DNA of 64,000 nt, taken from positions 310,001 to 374,000 of the forward strand of contig NZ_CP135921.1 of assembly GCF_032397745.1 (NCBI RefSeq). Direction: 5' to 3'. The notes beneath the pieces are model-generated. The model was not told the DNA's origin and searched no databases. It worked only from the letters and a program-made list of their open reading frames with translations. This document shows positions 9,000 through 17,593 of the stretch, piece after piece. Numbering within the stretch: position 1 is the first letter of the stretch; every line of letters begins with the position of its first letter. A program made the translations under genes and the position numbers. Source of the stretch: Bradyrhizobium prioriisuperbiae. Its GTDB lineage: Bacteria; Pseudomonadota; Alphaproteobacteria; Rhizobiales; Xanthobacteraceae.

Positions 9000-9902
9000 T
9001 CAATCCAGCCTGATGTCGGAATGCCCGGCAAGATCCTGTGGAACCAGCGTGTTGCACAACTCGCCGATGCCGTCACCGCGGACCACGACCTGATCGCCGG
9101 CTTTCAGGAACAGCTGCGGTTCTCGCGCATTGCCGACACCGCTTGGCGTTCCCGTCAGGATGACGTCGCCGGCATGCAGGGTCATGCCGAACGACAATTC
9201 GGCAATCAGCTCATCAATCGGAAACGCCATCTGCGCGACGACGGCATCCTGCACCGTCTGGCCGTTGACATCGCACCGCAGCCTCACGCGTGGAATGTCG
9301 AGTTGGTCCGGCGTGACGATCACAGGTCCGAGCGGCATGCTCTGATCGATGCTCTTGCCCTTGAGCCATTGCCCGCCATGACGGCGCTGCAGATCACGCT
9401 GCGAGATATCATTGGCGAGAGAGACGCCAAAAATATGCTCCCAGGCGGAGGCGCGCGGAATGCTGCGGCCAGTGCGGCCGATGATGACCACGAGTTCAGC
9501 CTCGTAATCCCACTTTTGCGAGATGCGAGGGTCGAACGCGATCGCATCGTTCGGCCCGATGACCACGTCGGGCGACTTGGTGAAGAAGGTCGGCGCCTTC
9601 GGCTTGTCGACGTCCTGGCCCTCGCGCTTGCCGCGGCCCTCCTCGAAATGATCCCAATAATTCCAGCCGGTACACAGCACGTCGCGGCGAAAGCGGCGAA
9701 TCGGCGCCGCCAGACGCGCTGTCGATCGCGGTACGCGCAAGCCCGAGGCAAGGGCCTGCCGGATCGTCGAGCCGCGGGCCTCCTCGTCCAGTTCGAGAAA
9801 GCCGACGAGATCAGGGATAGCCGGCGAGAACAAGGCAATCTCGTCTCTCGCCAGAACGCCGGGTCGGACCTGTCCATCCAGATGGATGCTCGCAAATCGC
9901 AT
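9000..9902 (-). CDS. Fumarylacetoacetate hydrolase (FAH) family protein
   Basis: 300 residues. The FAH catalytic fold is shown by GWNYWDHFEEG, the metal-site segment YEAELVVIIGRTGR, and the C-terminal DVILTGTPSGVGNAREP. The family cleaves carbon-carbon bonds of 2-oxo or 3-oxo acids (hydrolases, decarboxylases, isomerases) using a divalent metal. It is the last gene of a minus-strand operon with a cupin, an LDH2-type dehydrogenase and a RidA protein, so it probably cleaves or hydrates an acylpyruvate-type intermediate. The specific reaction cannot be assigned. Confidence 0.88.
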   Translation of the reverse strand: MRFASIHLDGQVRPGVLARDEIALFSPAIPDLVGFLELDEEARGSTIRQALASGLRVPRSTARLAAPIRRFRRDVLCTGWNYWDHFEEGRGKREGQDVDKPKAPTFFTKSPDVVIGPNDAIAFDPRISQKWDYEAELVVIIGRTGRSIPRASAWEHIFGVSLANDISQRDLQRRHGGQWLKGKSIDQSMPLGPVIVTPDQLDIPRVRLRCDVNGQTVQDAVVAQMAFPIDELIAELSFGMTLHAGDVILTGTPSGVGNAREPQLFLKAGDQVVVRGDGIGELCNTLVPQDLAGHSDIRLD

Positions 9903-9918
9903 CAGATCAATCCTTCGA

Positions 9919-10317
9919 TCAGTCCGCCAGCACGGCGATGGCGTTGATCTCGATCAGATAGTCTGGCGAGGTCATCTTGCAGATTTCGACCATGGTCGAC
10001 GCCGGCGCGATGCCGGTGAAATATTCACGGCGCACTTTATGGATGGCGTCGAAATGCTCCATGTTGCGCACGTAGACGTCGACCCGGCAGATGTCGTCGA
10101 GCGTGCCACCGGCTTCCTCGACCGCGGCCTTGAGGTTTTCGCAGACCTGGCGCGTCTGTTCCTCGATGTTGCCGATGCCGGCGATGGAGCCGTCGGCGCG
10201 ACGCGACGTCATGCCCGAGAGGAACACGAAGCGTCCGCGCGCTTCGATCGCCGTGGCCTGGGAGAAGTGCCCATTCGGCTGTCGCAACTTGGGGCTGGTG
10301 ATTTTCTGCTTGGGCAT
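9919..10317 (-). CDS. RidA family protein (reactive intermediate deaminase)
   Basis: 132 residues of the YjgF/YER057c/UK114 fold. Visible hallmarks are the FVFLSGMTSRRADGS strand, the substrate-binding Arg in VDVYVRNM and the Glu in YLIEINAIAVLAD. RidA-type proteins hydrolyse enamine or imine intermediates to ketones and release ammonia; members within catabolic operons often act on an aminated pathway intermediate. It sits 16 bp before the FAH gene and 12 bp after the LDH2-type gene, in one operon. Confidence 0.88.
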   Translation of the reverse strand: MPKQKITSPKLRQPNGHFSQATAIEARGRFVFLSGMTSRRADGSIAGIGNIEEQTRQVCENLKAAVEEAGGTLDDICRVDVYVRNMEHFDAIHKVRREYFTGIAPASTMVEICKMTSPDYLIEINAIAVLAD

Positions 10318-10328
10318 GGATGGTCCTT

Positions 10329-11384
10329 TCAGGACAGCTGAGGGGGAATTGCAACATTGAGTCGCTGCGCGCTCGTGCGCAGGGCCGAGATGGTGGTGGC
10401 GGCGACATGGCAGATGCCGTCGAAGGCGGCGTGCGCGCCGGCGGCGCGATCGCCGGGAAGGCGGACCGGCTCGGCCTGGGGCACGCGGCGGGACTGCCGG
10501 ATCTTGCCGGCAAACGCCGATACCGCGCCCTCGAAGTCCCGCACCGCGCGAAAGCCCTTGATGTCGATCGCAAGGAACAGGTTCGAACAGCCATAGGGCT
10601 TTGACAGATCACCATAGAGCGGCTGGACTTCATCGCCGATCGCGCCGGACGACAGGCCGCCGGCCAGCATGTCGATCATCAGCGCCAGTCCGAATCCCTT
10701 GGCACCAGCCGCCGGAAGCAGCATGCCCTTGATCGCCTCCGCGGCATTGGTGGTGGGAAAACCGTCAGCGGTGGACGCCCAGCCGTCCGGAATCGGGCGA
10801 CCCTGGCTGTCCGCCAAGCGGATCTTGCCCATGGCGCCGGCACTCAAAGCGAGGTCGAGGACGATCGGATCGCCTGTCGACGGCACGGCGATGGCGATCG
10901 GGTTGTTGCCGACAACGCGCTCGGCGCCGCCCGGCGCCGGCAGCAGCGGCCGGGTGTTGGCCATCACGATTCCGATGCAGCCCTCCTGCGCGATTGATCG
11001 AGCAAATCGCCCGGCGGCACCAAAATGAAAGGCATTGCGGACTGCGACCGCCGCAAGCCCATGCGTGCGCGCATTGGCCACGCAGAGCTGCGTCGCGCGT
11101 TCGGCAACGACATGGCCGAGTCCGTTCTGGGCATCGATGACGGCCTGTGTTCCGGTATCGGAAACGACGACCCCTTCGGCGGCCGGCGCAATGGAGCCGG
11201 ACAAGATTCGGTCCAGATACATCGGCAGCAGCATCGTGCCGTGGGACGCGAGACCTTCGATGTCCGCATCGACAAGAGCCGTTGCGACGATACGTGCGTG
11301 CGCAGCTGGAGTGCCGGCCGACATCAGCAGGCGCGACGCGAATTCGACATAATCGACCGCCGAGACGGCGACAGAACCTGTCAT
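10329..11384 (-). CDS. Malate/L-lactate/ureidoglycolate dehydrogenase family (LDH2) oxidoreductase
   Basis: 351 residues from the ATG at 11384 (AGGGGATATC upstream); a longer frame would run into the neighbouring cupin gene. Family marks are the catalytic-His region GLASHGTMLLPMYLDRI, GLGHVVAERA, NAFHFGAAGRFA and the nucleotide-binding ANTRPLLPAPGGAERVVGNNPIAIAVP. These enzymes use NAD(P)H to interconvert 2-oxo and 2-hydroxy acids. Here the enzyme probably oxidises a hydroxy-acid intermediate handled by the downstream RidA and FAH proteins. Confidence 0.9.
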   Translation of the reverse strand: MTGSVAVSAVDYVEFASRLLMSAGTPAAHARIVATALVDADIEGLASHGTMLLPMYLDRILSGSIAPAAEGVVVSDTGTQAVIDAQNGLGHVVAERATQLCVANARTHGLAAVAVRNAFHFGAAGRFARSIAQEGCIGIVMANTRPLLPAPGGAERVVGNNPIAIAVPSTGDPIVLDLALSAGAMGKIRLADSQGRPIPDGWASTADGFPTTNAAEAIKGMLLPAAGAKGFGLALMIDMLAGGLSSGAIGDEVQPLYGDLSKPYGCSNLFLAIDIKGFRAVRDFEGAVSAFAGKIRQSRRVPQAEPVRLPGDRAAGAHAAFDGICHVAATTISALRTSAQRLNVAIPPQLS

Positions 11385-11403
11385 CGGGATATCCCCTGCC
11401 GTA

Positions 11404-11802
11404 TCAGTGGGCGTCGCGTTCGTCGGCATACCATGACGGCTTCACCGGATAATGCGGGCCATCATAAATCTCGACCACGACGGTCTCCTCGTGAGCCAGG
11501 GTCGGGCCGTGCACGTTGCCCTTCGGATTGCAGTAGAAACTGCCCGCCTTCAGCGTCACGCCGGTGCGCGTGTACTCGTAGTGGCCCGACAGGCAGAACA
11601 TCATCTGGTTCGATGCATGCATGTGCGGCTCGGGGATGCTGGCGCCCTTGTCGAACTTGATGAGAGCGACGGAGGCGCCGGTGGCCTCGTCGCGCCAGAG
11701 CATCTTTTCATGGACGCCCTTGAGCGATTTCTCGCGCCACGGCATCGCGGCGGTTTGAATCAGAATTTCGTCGAGGCTTGGCGCGCCTTCGGGAAGCTGC
11801 AT
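11404..11802 (-). CDS. Cupin domain protein
   Basis: 132 residues in a single cupin barrel. The metal-binding motif 1 reads PEPHMHASNQMMFCLSGHYEY (His-X-His and a later Glu-free variant) and motif 2 contains GNVHGPTLAHEE. It is the first gene of a four-gene minus-strand operon, with a GntR-operator-like sequence about 50 bp upstream of its start. Small cupins in such operons act as isomerases, dioxygenases or binding proteins; I cannot choose between these. Confidence 0.82.
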   Translation of the reverse strand: MQLPEGAPSLDEILIQTAAMPWREKSLKGVHEKMLWRDEATGASVALIKFDKGASIPEPHMHASNQMMFCLSGHYEYTRTGVTLKAGSFYCNPKGNVHGPTLAHEETVVVEIYDGPHYPVKPSWYADERDAH

Positions 11803-11847
11803 CGGCTTGTCCTCATGTTTCGAACCCGGGTCGATGCCGAGCTGTTT

Positions 11848-11868
11848 ACATGATATTTCACATGATGT
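11848..11868 (-). promoter_or_regulatory. Operator-like direct repeat upstream of the cupin operon
   Basis: On the minus strand the sequence reads ATCATGTGAAATATCATGT, two ATCATGT half-elements 12 bp apart. Fourteen bases (GATATTTCACATGA on the plus strand, 11852-11865) recur exactly at 17447-17460 upstream of another operon of the same catabolic region. It lies about 50 bp from the cupin start codon, where a repressor would block transcription. The FCD-GntR regulator encoded at 13488-14369 is the natural candidate (inference). Confidence 0.55.
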
Positions 11869-12043
11869 CTCTCAAAAAATGCGCGCGTTTTCGTCGATCG
11901 GCGATGCGATTAACGAGATGGCGAGTGTGGGATAAGAGAGACTGCAGTGAGGAGTGCTGAACACACGTCCTCAGAGCCCCATTAGAAAAGCGGCCTGATC
12001 TTTAGACCTTTGTAAGAATGCGAAGACAACCGCCTTCTCCGTC

Positions 12044-12120
12044 ATGGCCGGGGCTTGTCCCGGCCATCCACGTCTTTCTCCTTTGAGATGCTGCAAAGAC
12101 GTGGATGCCCGGCACAAGGC
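12044..12120. repeat. Bradyrhizobium-type intergenic palindromic repeat, split by an IS
   Basis: Three consecutive hairpins are visible: ATGGCCGGG/CCCGGCCAT (12044-12067), CCACGTCTTT/AAAGACGTGG (12068-12104) and ATGCCCGG/CCGGGCAT. The right arm of the third hairpin lies at 13398-13405, on the other side of the IS insertion. Removing the IS and one copy of its target duplication restores the third hairpin. Such repeats are multicopy intergenic elements in this bacterial family (established knowledge). Confidence 0.75.
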
Positions 12121-13389
12121 CACGGCTGTCCGGTTTAGGTTTAAGCTAGACTTAGGCACATCTGGCGCTGATCTTGGATGGTCGGCGATGGTTCGAGCAA
12201 GTTGTCGATATGGCGGCGTTGCATGAGATTGGCGCGGACCAACCTCGCGAAGACGAGCGGACTTCGAATGGTTTGCTGCGTGGCCTGAGCGAGGCGCAGC
12301 AGCAGGAAGGCGATCAGGGCAACAGCAATCTGGATGCGCACGGCATTCTCGGAGGTGCCGACGAAGCGGGTGATCTTGAGGGTCTGCTTGACCCAGCGGA
12401 AGAACAGCTCGATGGCCCAGCGGCGGCGGTAGAGATCGGCGATGTCCTCGGCGCTGGCATCGAGGTCGTTCGACAGCAGGCGCAGCACCTTTCCAGTCTC
12501 GGTGGTGACGCGCACCTCGCGCACTGCATCCTGCATCGGGTTGCGACGGCTCCTGGCCTGGCGTGCGGGGAGAAAGCCGATGCGATCGGACAGAATGTTG
12601 CTGCCTGGGGCGACCGGCAGTTCCTTGACCACAGCGAGCCGGGTGTTGGATTTGAACCGGCTGACGATGCGGCAGCCGGCGGCATCAAGCTCGGCCCACT
12701 AAGCATAATCGTAATAACCGAGATCGAAGACATAGGTCGCACCCGGCACGATCGGCATCTGATGGGCTGCGGTGATGTCGTTAACATTGGCGGCACTGAC
12801 CGCGGCATAGATCGGACGATCGGCGTCGGCATCGTAGATCACGTGCACCTTGGCGCCGCAGATCCCGGCCGAGAACCGCGCCCAGCCAGCGCTGTGCTCG
12901 TTCAACCGCACACTCGTGGAATCAATCAGATAGGTCGTCTCGGCGAGCTTGCGGCGCAGCCCGCGATGGGCCTGCTTCATCATGACTTCCAGCAGTTCGC
13001 TGAACACCGCAACAGGCCGCTTGGCGTTGGCATCCGACATCGTCGACCGGCGGGCCGGACCTGCGCCCAGATGATAAAGCCGGGCCGCGTGGCTCGAAAG
13101 CCCGGTCACGATCTCGCGCAAACCCGAAGCGCCCGACAACTGGCCGTAGAGCAGCGCCACAAACTGGCCCTTGGTCGAGAGCCGACGCACCCGTGCGTCG
13201 GCATCATGATCTTCCACAAGCGCGTCGAACCGCTGCCATGGTACAAGCTTCAGGAGATCGCGAAATACTGTATTGTGAGGCGGCATGGTGCTGATCTCCA
13301 TTCGTGTCCCGGAACGCTTGCAGACGTCCAGGACCGAGTAGAATCAACGCCATGCGCTTCGTCCAATAAATTTAAACCGGACAGCCGTG
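12121..13389 (-). mobile_element. IS4-type insertion sequence with intact ends
   Basis: 1,269 bp bounded by terminal inverted repeats CACGGCTGTCCGGTTTA (17 perfect bases, then two mismatches and TTTA) at 12121-12143 and 13367-13389. It is flanked by a 9-bp target duplication GCACAAGGC at 12112-12120 and 13390-13398. Length, duplication size and transposase type agree with the IS4 family. Both target copies are identical, so insertion is recent. The only transposase gene carries an internal stop, so the copy is probably non-autonomous. Confidence 0.9.
12141..13301 (-). pseudogene. IS4 family transposase interrupted by one in-frame amber codon
   Basis: One reading frame of about 386 codons encodes the whole transposase apart from a TAG at 12699-12701. 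The N-terminal half has LLKLVPWQRFDALVEDH (DUF4372-type start) and the first catalytic Asp in YLIDSTSVRL. The second Asp lies in VFDLGYYDYA, just before the stop. After the stop the frame resumes with WAELDAAGCRIVSRFK and the C-terminal Y-(2)-R-(3)-E-(6)-K signature in YRRRWAIELFFRWVKQTLKI. Relatives commonly have two Trp here, so a TGG to TAG change is the simplest explanation. The start may be the ATG at 13301 or that at 13286. Confidence 0.88.
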
Positions 13390-13487
13390 GCACAAGGCCG
13401 GGCATGACGAGCTCAACAACAAAGGTCCGATCTTGTTGCCCCGCGTTCTCAACCGGACTTTCTGGGTAAGATTTCCGCCGGCCATGC

Positions 13488-14369
13488 CTATCCAGAGATA
13501 TCATGGCGGGCGCGATTGCCATGCCACATGCCGCGCGCGGTGGAATTCTGCAGGTTGGCGACACGCTCCCTGAGAATGGTCAGGTGGTCGCGCATCGCCT
13601 TGGCCGCACCATCGCCGTCCTGCGCCTTGATCGCCTTCAGGATGCGGCGATGCTGCTTGTCGGACCCCGCGGTGTCCAGCGTCTGCCACAGATGCAGGTA
13701 CCAGGAGCGCGTGCATCGCTCGTGCAGCGATTTGGCGAAATCCCCGAGCGCGCGATTTCCGGACAATTCGCTGATCCGGGTGTGAAACGCACGGTCGCAT
13801 TCGACGAAAGCATCGATGGCGCTGGCGCCGGCGTCGGCCCGGCTGTGGTCATCCAGGATCTGCTGCAACTCCCTGGCATCGGCCTCCGTCGCGCGAATGG
13901 CGGCAAGACGGGCGATCTCGCCCTCGACGGCAAGCCGCGCATCGAGGAACTCGAGAATCTGGCTGATCGAGTCGGGCTGGATGATCACGCCCTTGCGCGG
14001 CACCACGTCGATCAGGCCCTCGAGCTGCAGGCGCTGCAGCGCCTGGTGCACAGGGGTGCGCCCGAGATTGAGCAGTTTGCAGATCGCGCCTTCGTTCAGG
14101 TACTGGCCGGGCAGGAAATAGAGCGTGATCACCTTTTCCTTGATGGCCTGATAAGCCTGCTCGGTTAGCGAGGCGCCCGCGCCATCCCGTTCCGGTTTTT
14201 TCCCGGCCCGCGCCTTGACGGTTGCCTTCGATTTCTGAGCCTTCGCCATCACTGCCGACGTGTCCTCGACCTGGGTATCGTGCTGAATATCTTGAGCGAT
14301 ATCAGATCCCCCGAGTCTCGTCGAGCCGGCTTCCTCGCCTCCCGCCCCATCGTTGCGACCGTTGCCCAT
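13488..14369 (-). CDS. GntR-family transcriptional regulator, FCD subfamily
   Basis: 293 residues from the ATG at 14369; an internal ATG at 14249 (MAKAQKSK) would give 253. A lysine-rich, low-complexity N-terminal tail precedes the winged helix: SLTEQAYQAIKEKVI, then LNLGRTPVHQALQRLQLEGL and the wing VPRKGVIIQPDS. The FCD domain follows with LDARLAVEGEIARLAA and a late metal-type His. It is placed 4 bp after the amidohydrolase gene on the same strand, centrally between the two operons that share an operator-like motif, so it is the likely regulator of both. Confidence 0.88.
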   Translation of the reverse strand: MGNGRNDGAGGEEAGSTRLGGSDIAQDIQHDTQVEDTSAVMAKAQKSKATVKARAGKKPERDGAGASLTEQAYQAIKEKVITLYFLPGQYLNEGAICKLLNLGRTPVHQALQRLQLEGLIDVVPRKGVIIQPDSISQILEFLDARLAVEGEIARLAAIRATEADARELQQILDDHSRADAGASAIDAFVECDRAFHTRISELSGNRALGDFAKSLHERCTRSWYLHLWQTLDTAGSDKQHRRILKAIKAQDGDGAAKAMRDHLTILRERVANLQNSTARGMWHGNRARHDISG

Positions 14370-14373
14370 CGCG

Positions 14374-15327
14374 CTATTTTCGATCCAGCGATTGCGGATT
14401 ATCGCACCAGATCGCCTTGAGCTGTGTCGGCGTCACGCCGGACAATTGCCGTCGCGGCTCGAGCAAGCCCATGGGAAACGGCCAGTCCGATCCGAACAGG
14501 ATTTTGTCCTCACCAAACACATACCCAGCCAGTTCAAGGGCCTCTGCATCATGGGCGATGCAATCGACGCAGAAGCGGCGCAACGCCCGGCCGGGCGCCT
14601 CCCGCTTGGGATCGAGCCCCGGCCGCGCTGTCGCATGCCCCTGCTCCCAACGCGCCGCGAGCATAGCGGTGGCACCACCGGCATGCGCGAGACAGATCGT
14701 CATGTCCGGATACTGCTCCAGCACGCCTGCGAACACGAGGTGCGAGGCGGCAATCGCGGTCTCCATGGGATTGCCGAGCAAGTTATGCAGATAGAACGCA
14801 TCAAGCCGGGGATCACATCCCTCCCCCGGGTGCAGAAACAGAAAACCAGATGCGGCATGAAGCGCCTGCCACAGGGGATGATAATCCGGCGCCGACAGCA
14901 CGCGCTCGACGCCGCCAGCGGACATCGAGAAGCGCACATGCCCCTGCGCGATCGCCGCGGCGGCGGTTTCAACCGCGATCGATGGATGTTCGACTGGCAG
15001 ATGTAGCAGCGGCGACAGACGTGGCGCATGTTTGCTGACCATGGTGGCAAGGCCATCATTGAGCGCCCGGATCCAGGCGGCGGCTTCATCCGCCGGCAGA
15101 TGCGGCCGATAGGCGGGTGGCGGAATCGACACCCACGCATGCGCAACGTCATGCGCGTCCATCCATGCCAGCAACTGTTTCACATGAAACAGGCTCTTGA
15201 TGCCGACAGCATGGCCATCGATGCTCAATTTCTGGGTATCGGAATCCCACACCACGCCGTCGAATCGCGACAGCGCGCCGTCATGAACGGGAATCAAGTG
15301 GGTGTGGACATCCAGGTCGATCTTCAT
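14374..15327 (-). CDS. Amidohydrolase family protein (ACMSD/amidohydrolase-2 type)
   Basis: 317 residues of the metal-dependent hydrolase barrel. The first metal motif is DVHTHLIPVH (His-X-His), with a further site in FLHPGEGCDPR, CLAHAGGATAML, and the terminal Asp in FGSDWPFPMG. ACMSD-type members decarboxylate or hydrolyse carboxylated ring or open-chain intermediates with Zn or Mn. Following the two binding proteins in the same operon, it probably acts on the imported compound. A sequence close to a parS site lies inside the gene (see findings). Confidence 0.87.
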   Translation of the reverse strand: MKIDLDVHTHLIPVHDGALSRFDGVVWDSDTQKLSIDGHAVGIKSLFHVKQLLAWMDAHDVAHAWVSIPPPAYRPHLPADEAAAWIRALNDGLATMVSKHAPRLSPLLHLPVEHPSIAVETAAAAIAQGHVRFSMSAGGVERVLSAPDYHPLWQALHAASGFLFLHPGEGCDPRLDAFYLHNLLGNPMETAIAASHLVFAGVLEQYPDMTICLAHAGGATAMLAARWEQGHATARPGLDPKREAPGRALRRFCVDCIAHDAEALELAGYVFGEDKILFGSDWPFPMGLLEPRRQLSGVTPTQLKAIWCDNPQSLDRK

Positions 15328-15347
15328 GGCAACGAATTCCTACACGC

Positions 15348-16331
15348 TTAGTCGATCTTGAGGCCGGCTTTGCCGATGACGTCTTTCCAAGCGGCCGTCT
15401 CGACCTCGATTCGCCGCGCCAGTTCGGCTGAGCCTTCGCCGGTCACGGAAATTCCGGCCGCCGCGAGTTTTTGCCTGACTTCCGGATCGTTCAAGGCGCC
15501 GACAACCGCCTGCTCGATCGCCGCGCGCAATCGCTCCGGCGTGCCCTTCGCCACCAGCACCGCGAACCAGGCGCTGCTGTCGAAGCCGGGCAGCGCGGCC
15601 TCGTCGACGGTCGGCACGTCGGGCAGCAACGGCGTGCGCCGCGTGGTGGTCACTGCCAGCGCCCTGAGCTGGCCCGCCCGCACCTGCTCCAGCACGGTGG
15701 GCAGATTATCGAACATCAGTTGCACCTGACCGCCGACAAGATCCGTCACCGCAGGCATGCTGCCCTTGTAGGGAATGTGGACGATGTCGACACCGGCGCG
15801 CTGTGCGAACATCAGCCCAGTCAGATGACCGTTCGAGCCGATCCCCTGCGAGGCGAAGTTCAAGGTGCCAGGCCTTGCCTTTGCCAGAGCGATCAGTGCT
15901 TTCAGATCGGCGGCGGGAACCGCCGGATTGACCACGATGACGTTCGGCACGAAGCCGGTCCGCGTGATCGGGGCGAGATCACGCAGAGTCTCATAACCGA
16001 GGTTTCGATAGAGCAGCGGATTCAGCACGAGGGCGCTGGAGGCGATGGCCAGAAGCGTGTGACCATCGGCCGGTGCACGAACGACCGCGTTGACGCCGAT
16101 CCCGCCATTGGCACCGGGACGGTTGTCGACCACCACCGGCTGCCGCCAAGTCTCGCCAAGCTTCTTGGCCAGCAACCGCGCAATGATGTCGCTGGTGCCG
16201 CCCGCCTGATAGGGTGAGACGATCGTCACCTGGCGGTCAGGAAAATCCTGAGCGCGCAGCGCCGTGGTGGAGGCTGCGATAACAAGCAGACCGGCCAGCG
16301 CAGCAGCAGCGGAGCGTTTCGGCTTCATCAT
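15348..16331 (-). CDS. Tripartite tricarboxylate transporter (Bug/TctC) solute-binding protein
   Basis: 327 residues from the ATG pair at 16331 (TTG at 16349 is an alternative overlapping the preceding stop). A Sec signal peptide ends near LRAQDFPDR. Bug-family marks follow: FPDRQVTIVSPYQAGGTSD, VVVDNRPGANGGIGVNAV and the ligand loop PIARTGF-like region at APITRTGFVPNVIVV. These proteins bind carboxylates or amides in the periplasm. No TctA or TctB membrane genes accompany it, as is common for the many orphan Bug proteins of soil bacteria. Confidence 0.9.
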   Translation of the reverse strand: MMKPKRSAAAALAGLLVIAASTTALRAQDFPDRQVTIVSPYQAGGTSDIIARLLAKKLGETWRQPVVVDNRPGANGGIGVNAVVRAPADGHTLLAIASSALVLNPLLYRNLGYETLRDLAPITRTGFVPNVIVVNPAVPAADLKALIALAKARPGTLNFASQGIGSNGHLTGLMFAQRAGVDIVHIPYKGSMPAVTDLVGGQVQLMFDNLPTVLEQVRAGQLRALAVTTTRRTPLLPDVPTVDEAALPGFDSSAWFAVLVAKGTPERLRAAIEQAVVGALNDPEVRQKLAAAGISVTGEGSAELARRIEVETAAWKDVIGKAGLKID

Positions 16332-16345
16332 CGAACCGGGCACCG

Positions 16346-17350
16346 TCAAGGCAGGACGGGTGCCTCGGGCAGGAAGCCCGGCACATAAATCTTGTCCGCC
16401 GTGAGCTTCTCGCCAGCAACCTCGATGTTCTTATTGATGAAGTCGACTGTGTTCTTCATCCGCTCCGGCGAGACGTAACCATAACCATGTTTCTTGACGT
16501 CCTCGGACAACGCGACACGCCTGAGAATATCGATCTCCTCGCGCACGATCTGCGGATCCAGTGCCTTGACATACTGCAACTGGATCTTCACCGCCTCGTC
16601 CGGATTGTCCAGGGTGTATTTCCATCCGCGTAGCGACGCTCGGACAAACTTCTTCACCACCTCGGGATTGGCCTTCAGAAACTCGTCCTGCACGCCGATG
16701 GAATTGGCGTAGATCTCAAGCCCGAAATCGCCGGCGAACAGACAGACCGGCTTTGAGTCGGGCACCGCCCGCCTGATCGCCGGCTCGCTCATCACGAACA
16801 GGTCGATGGCCTGCACCTTATGCGTCACCAGCATCGGCACCCGTGACGCGGCATCGATATTGACGACCTTCATAGTCTTGCTGTCCACGCCGTTCATTTC
16901 CATGAAGGCCGCCCAGATCTTGGGAACGAACGACGCCGTGCTCGATCCCAGTTCGATATTGGCGAGCTTCTTCGGGCTGTCGATATCCGCGCCGGGGCTG
17001 AGGCTGAAGATGCAGTATGGCGGCTTTTGATAGTTCGCGGCGACGATCTTGACGGCCGATGCGTTGCCACCGGCGGCGACAAGACTGGGAACGTCGATGA
17101 AGCCGAACTCGGTGGTGCCGGTCGCGACGGAGCGGATCGCATCCGCCGTGCCCTTGGACGGCAGGATCGTCACGTTCAGCCCTTCTTCCTTGTAGTAGCC
17201 CTTGCCGAGGGCGACGTACCACGGCGCATGGCGGCCGAGGCTGATGAAATCCAGCACGAATTTCACGTCGCGCTCCTGAGCCTGCGCCGCAAACGGCAGC
17301 AGCGCGAGAGCCACCACACCCAAAATCGTCAACCGCCTGATCATTCGCAC
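16346..17350 (-). CDS. ABC transporter substrate-binding protein, NMT1/SsuA/TauA type
   Basis: 334 residues with a Sec signal peptide cleaved near AQAQERD. The NMT1-like fold is shown by VKFVLDFISLGRHAPWYVALGKGYYKEEG-type spacing (positions about 28-58), GTADAIRSVATGTTEFGF and the late NPEVVKKFVRASLRG. Members bind pyrimidine precursors, sulfonates, riboflavin or aromatic acids. It diverges from an ATPase-permease pair 243 bp away, which matches the missing membrane parts, so the two transcripts together encode one importer. Confidence 0.9.
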   Translation of the reverse strand: MRMIRRLTILGVVALALLPFAAQAQERDVKFVLDFISLGRHAPWYVALGKGYYKEEGLNVTILPSKGTADAIRSVATGTTEFGFIDVPSLVAAGGNASAVKIVAANYQKPPYCIFSLSPGADIDSPKKLANIELGSSTASFVPKIWAAFMEMNGVDSKTMKVVNIDAASRVPMLVTHKVQAIDLFVMSEPAIRRAVPDSKPVCLFAGDFGLEIYANSIGVQDEFLKANPEVVKKFVRASLRGWKYTLDNPDEAVKIQLQYVKALDPQIVREEIDILRRVALSEDVKKHGYGYVSPERMKNTVDFINKNIEVAGEKLTADKIYVPGFLPEAPVLP

Positions 17351-17425
17351 GCCCCTCGCTCACACATGATTTGAAGAAACCCCGATTGGGAAACCCACTG
17401 CGGCGCCATGAACCGGGCCGCTAAA

Positions 17426-17460
17426 TTGACACATGAGATATCATAAGATATTTCACATGA
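17426..17460. promoter_or_regulatory. Promoter with overlapping GntR-operator-like repeats in the divergent region
   Basis: A TTGACA box (17426-17431) is followed after 17 bp by TATTTC (17449-17454), a plausible rightward promoter for the ATPase operon. The segment 17431-17460 carries ACATGAGATATC and GATATTTCACATGA; the latter 14 bases recur exactly at 11852-11865. Repeated ACATGA elements overlap the promoter spacer and -10 region, as expected of a repressor site. The shared motif links this promoter with that of the cupin operon. Confidence 0.55.
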
Positions 17461-17593
17461 AAGTACACCGGTTTCTCGAGCGTAACCTGGGCGAGGCGCG
17501 CCGGACCGTTACGGTCCGGCAAAAGCTGCAAGCTCCAGGGGCAAGTTTCGGGCCAGCCACGGCACGCCATGATGCGGAGTTGACGAGCAAGCA

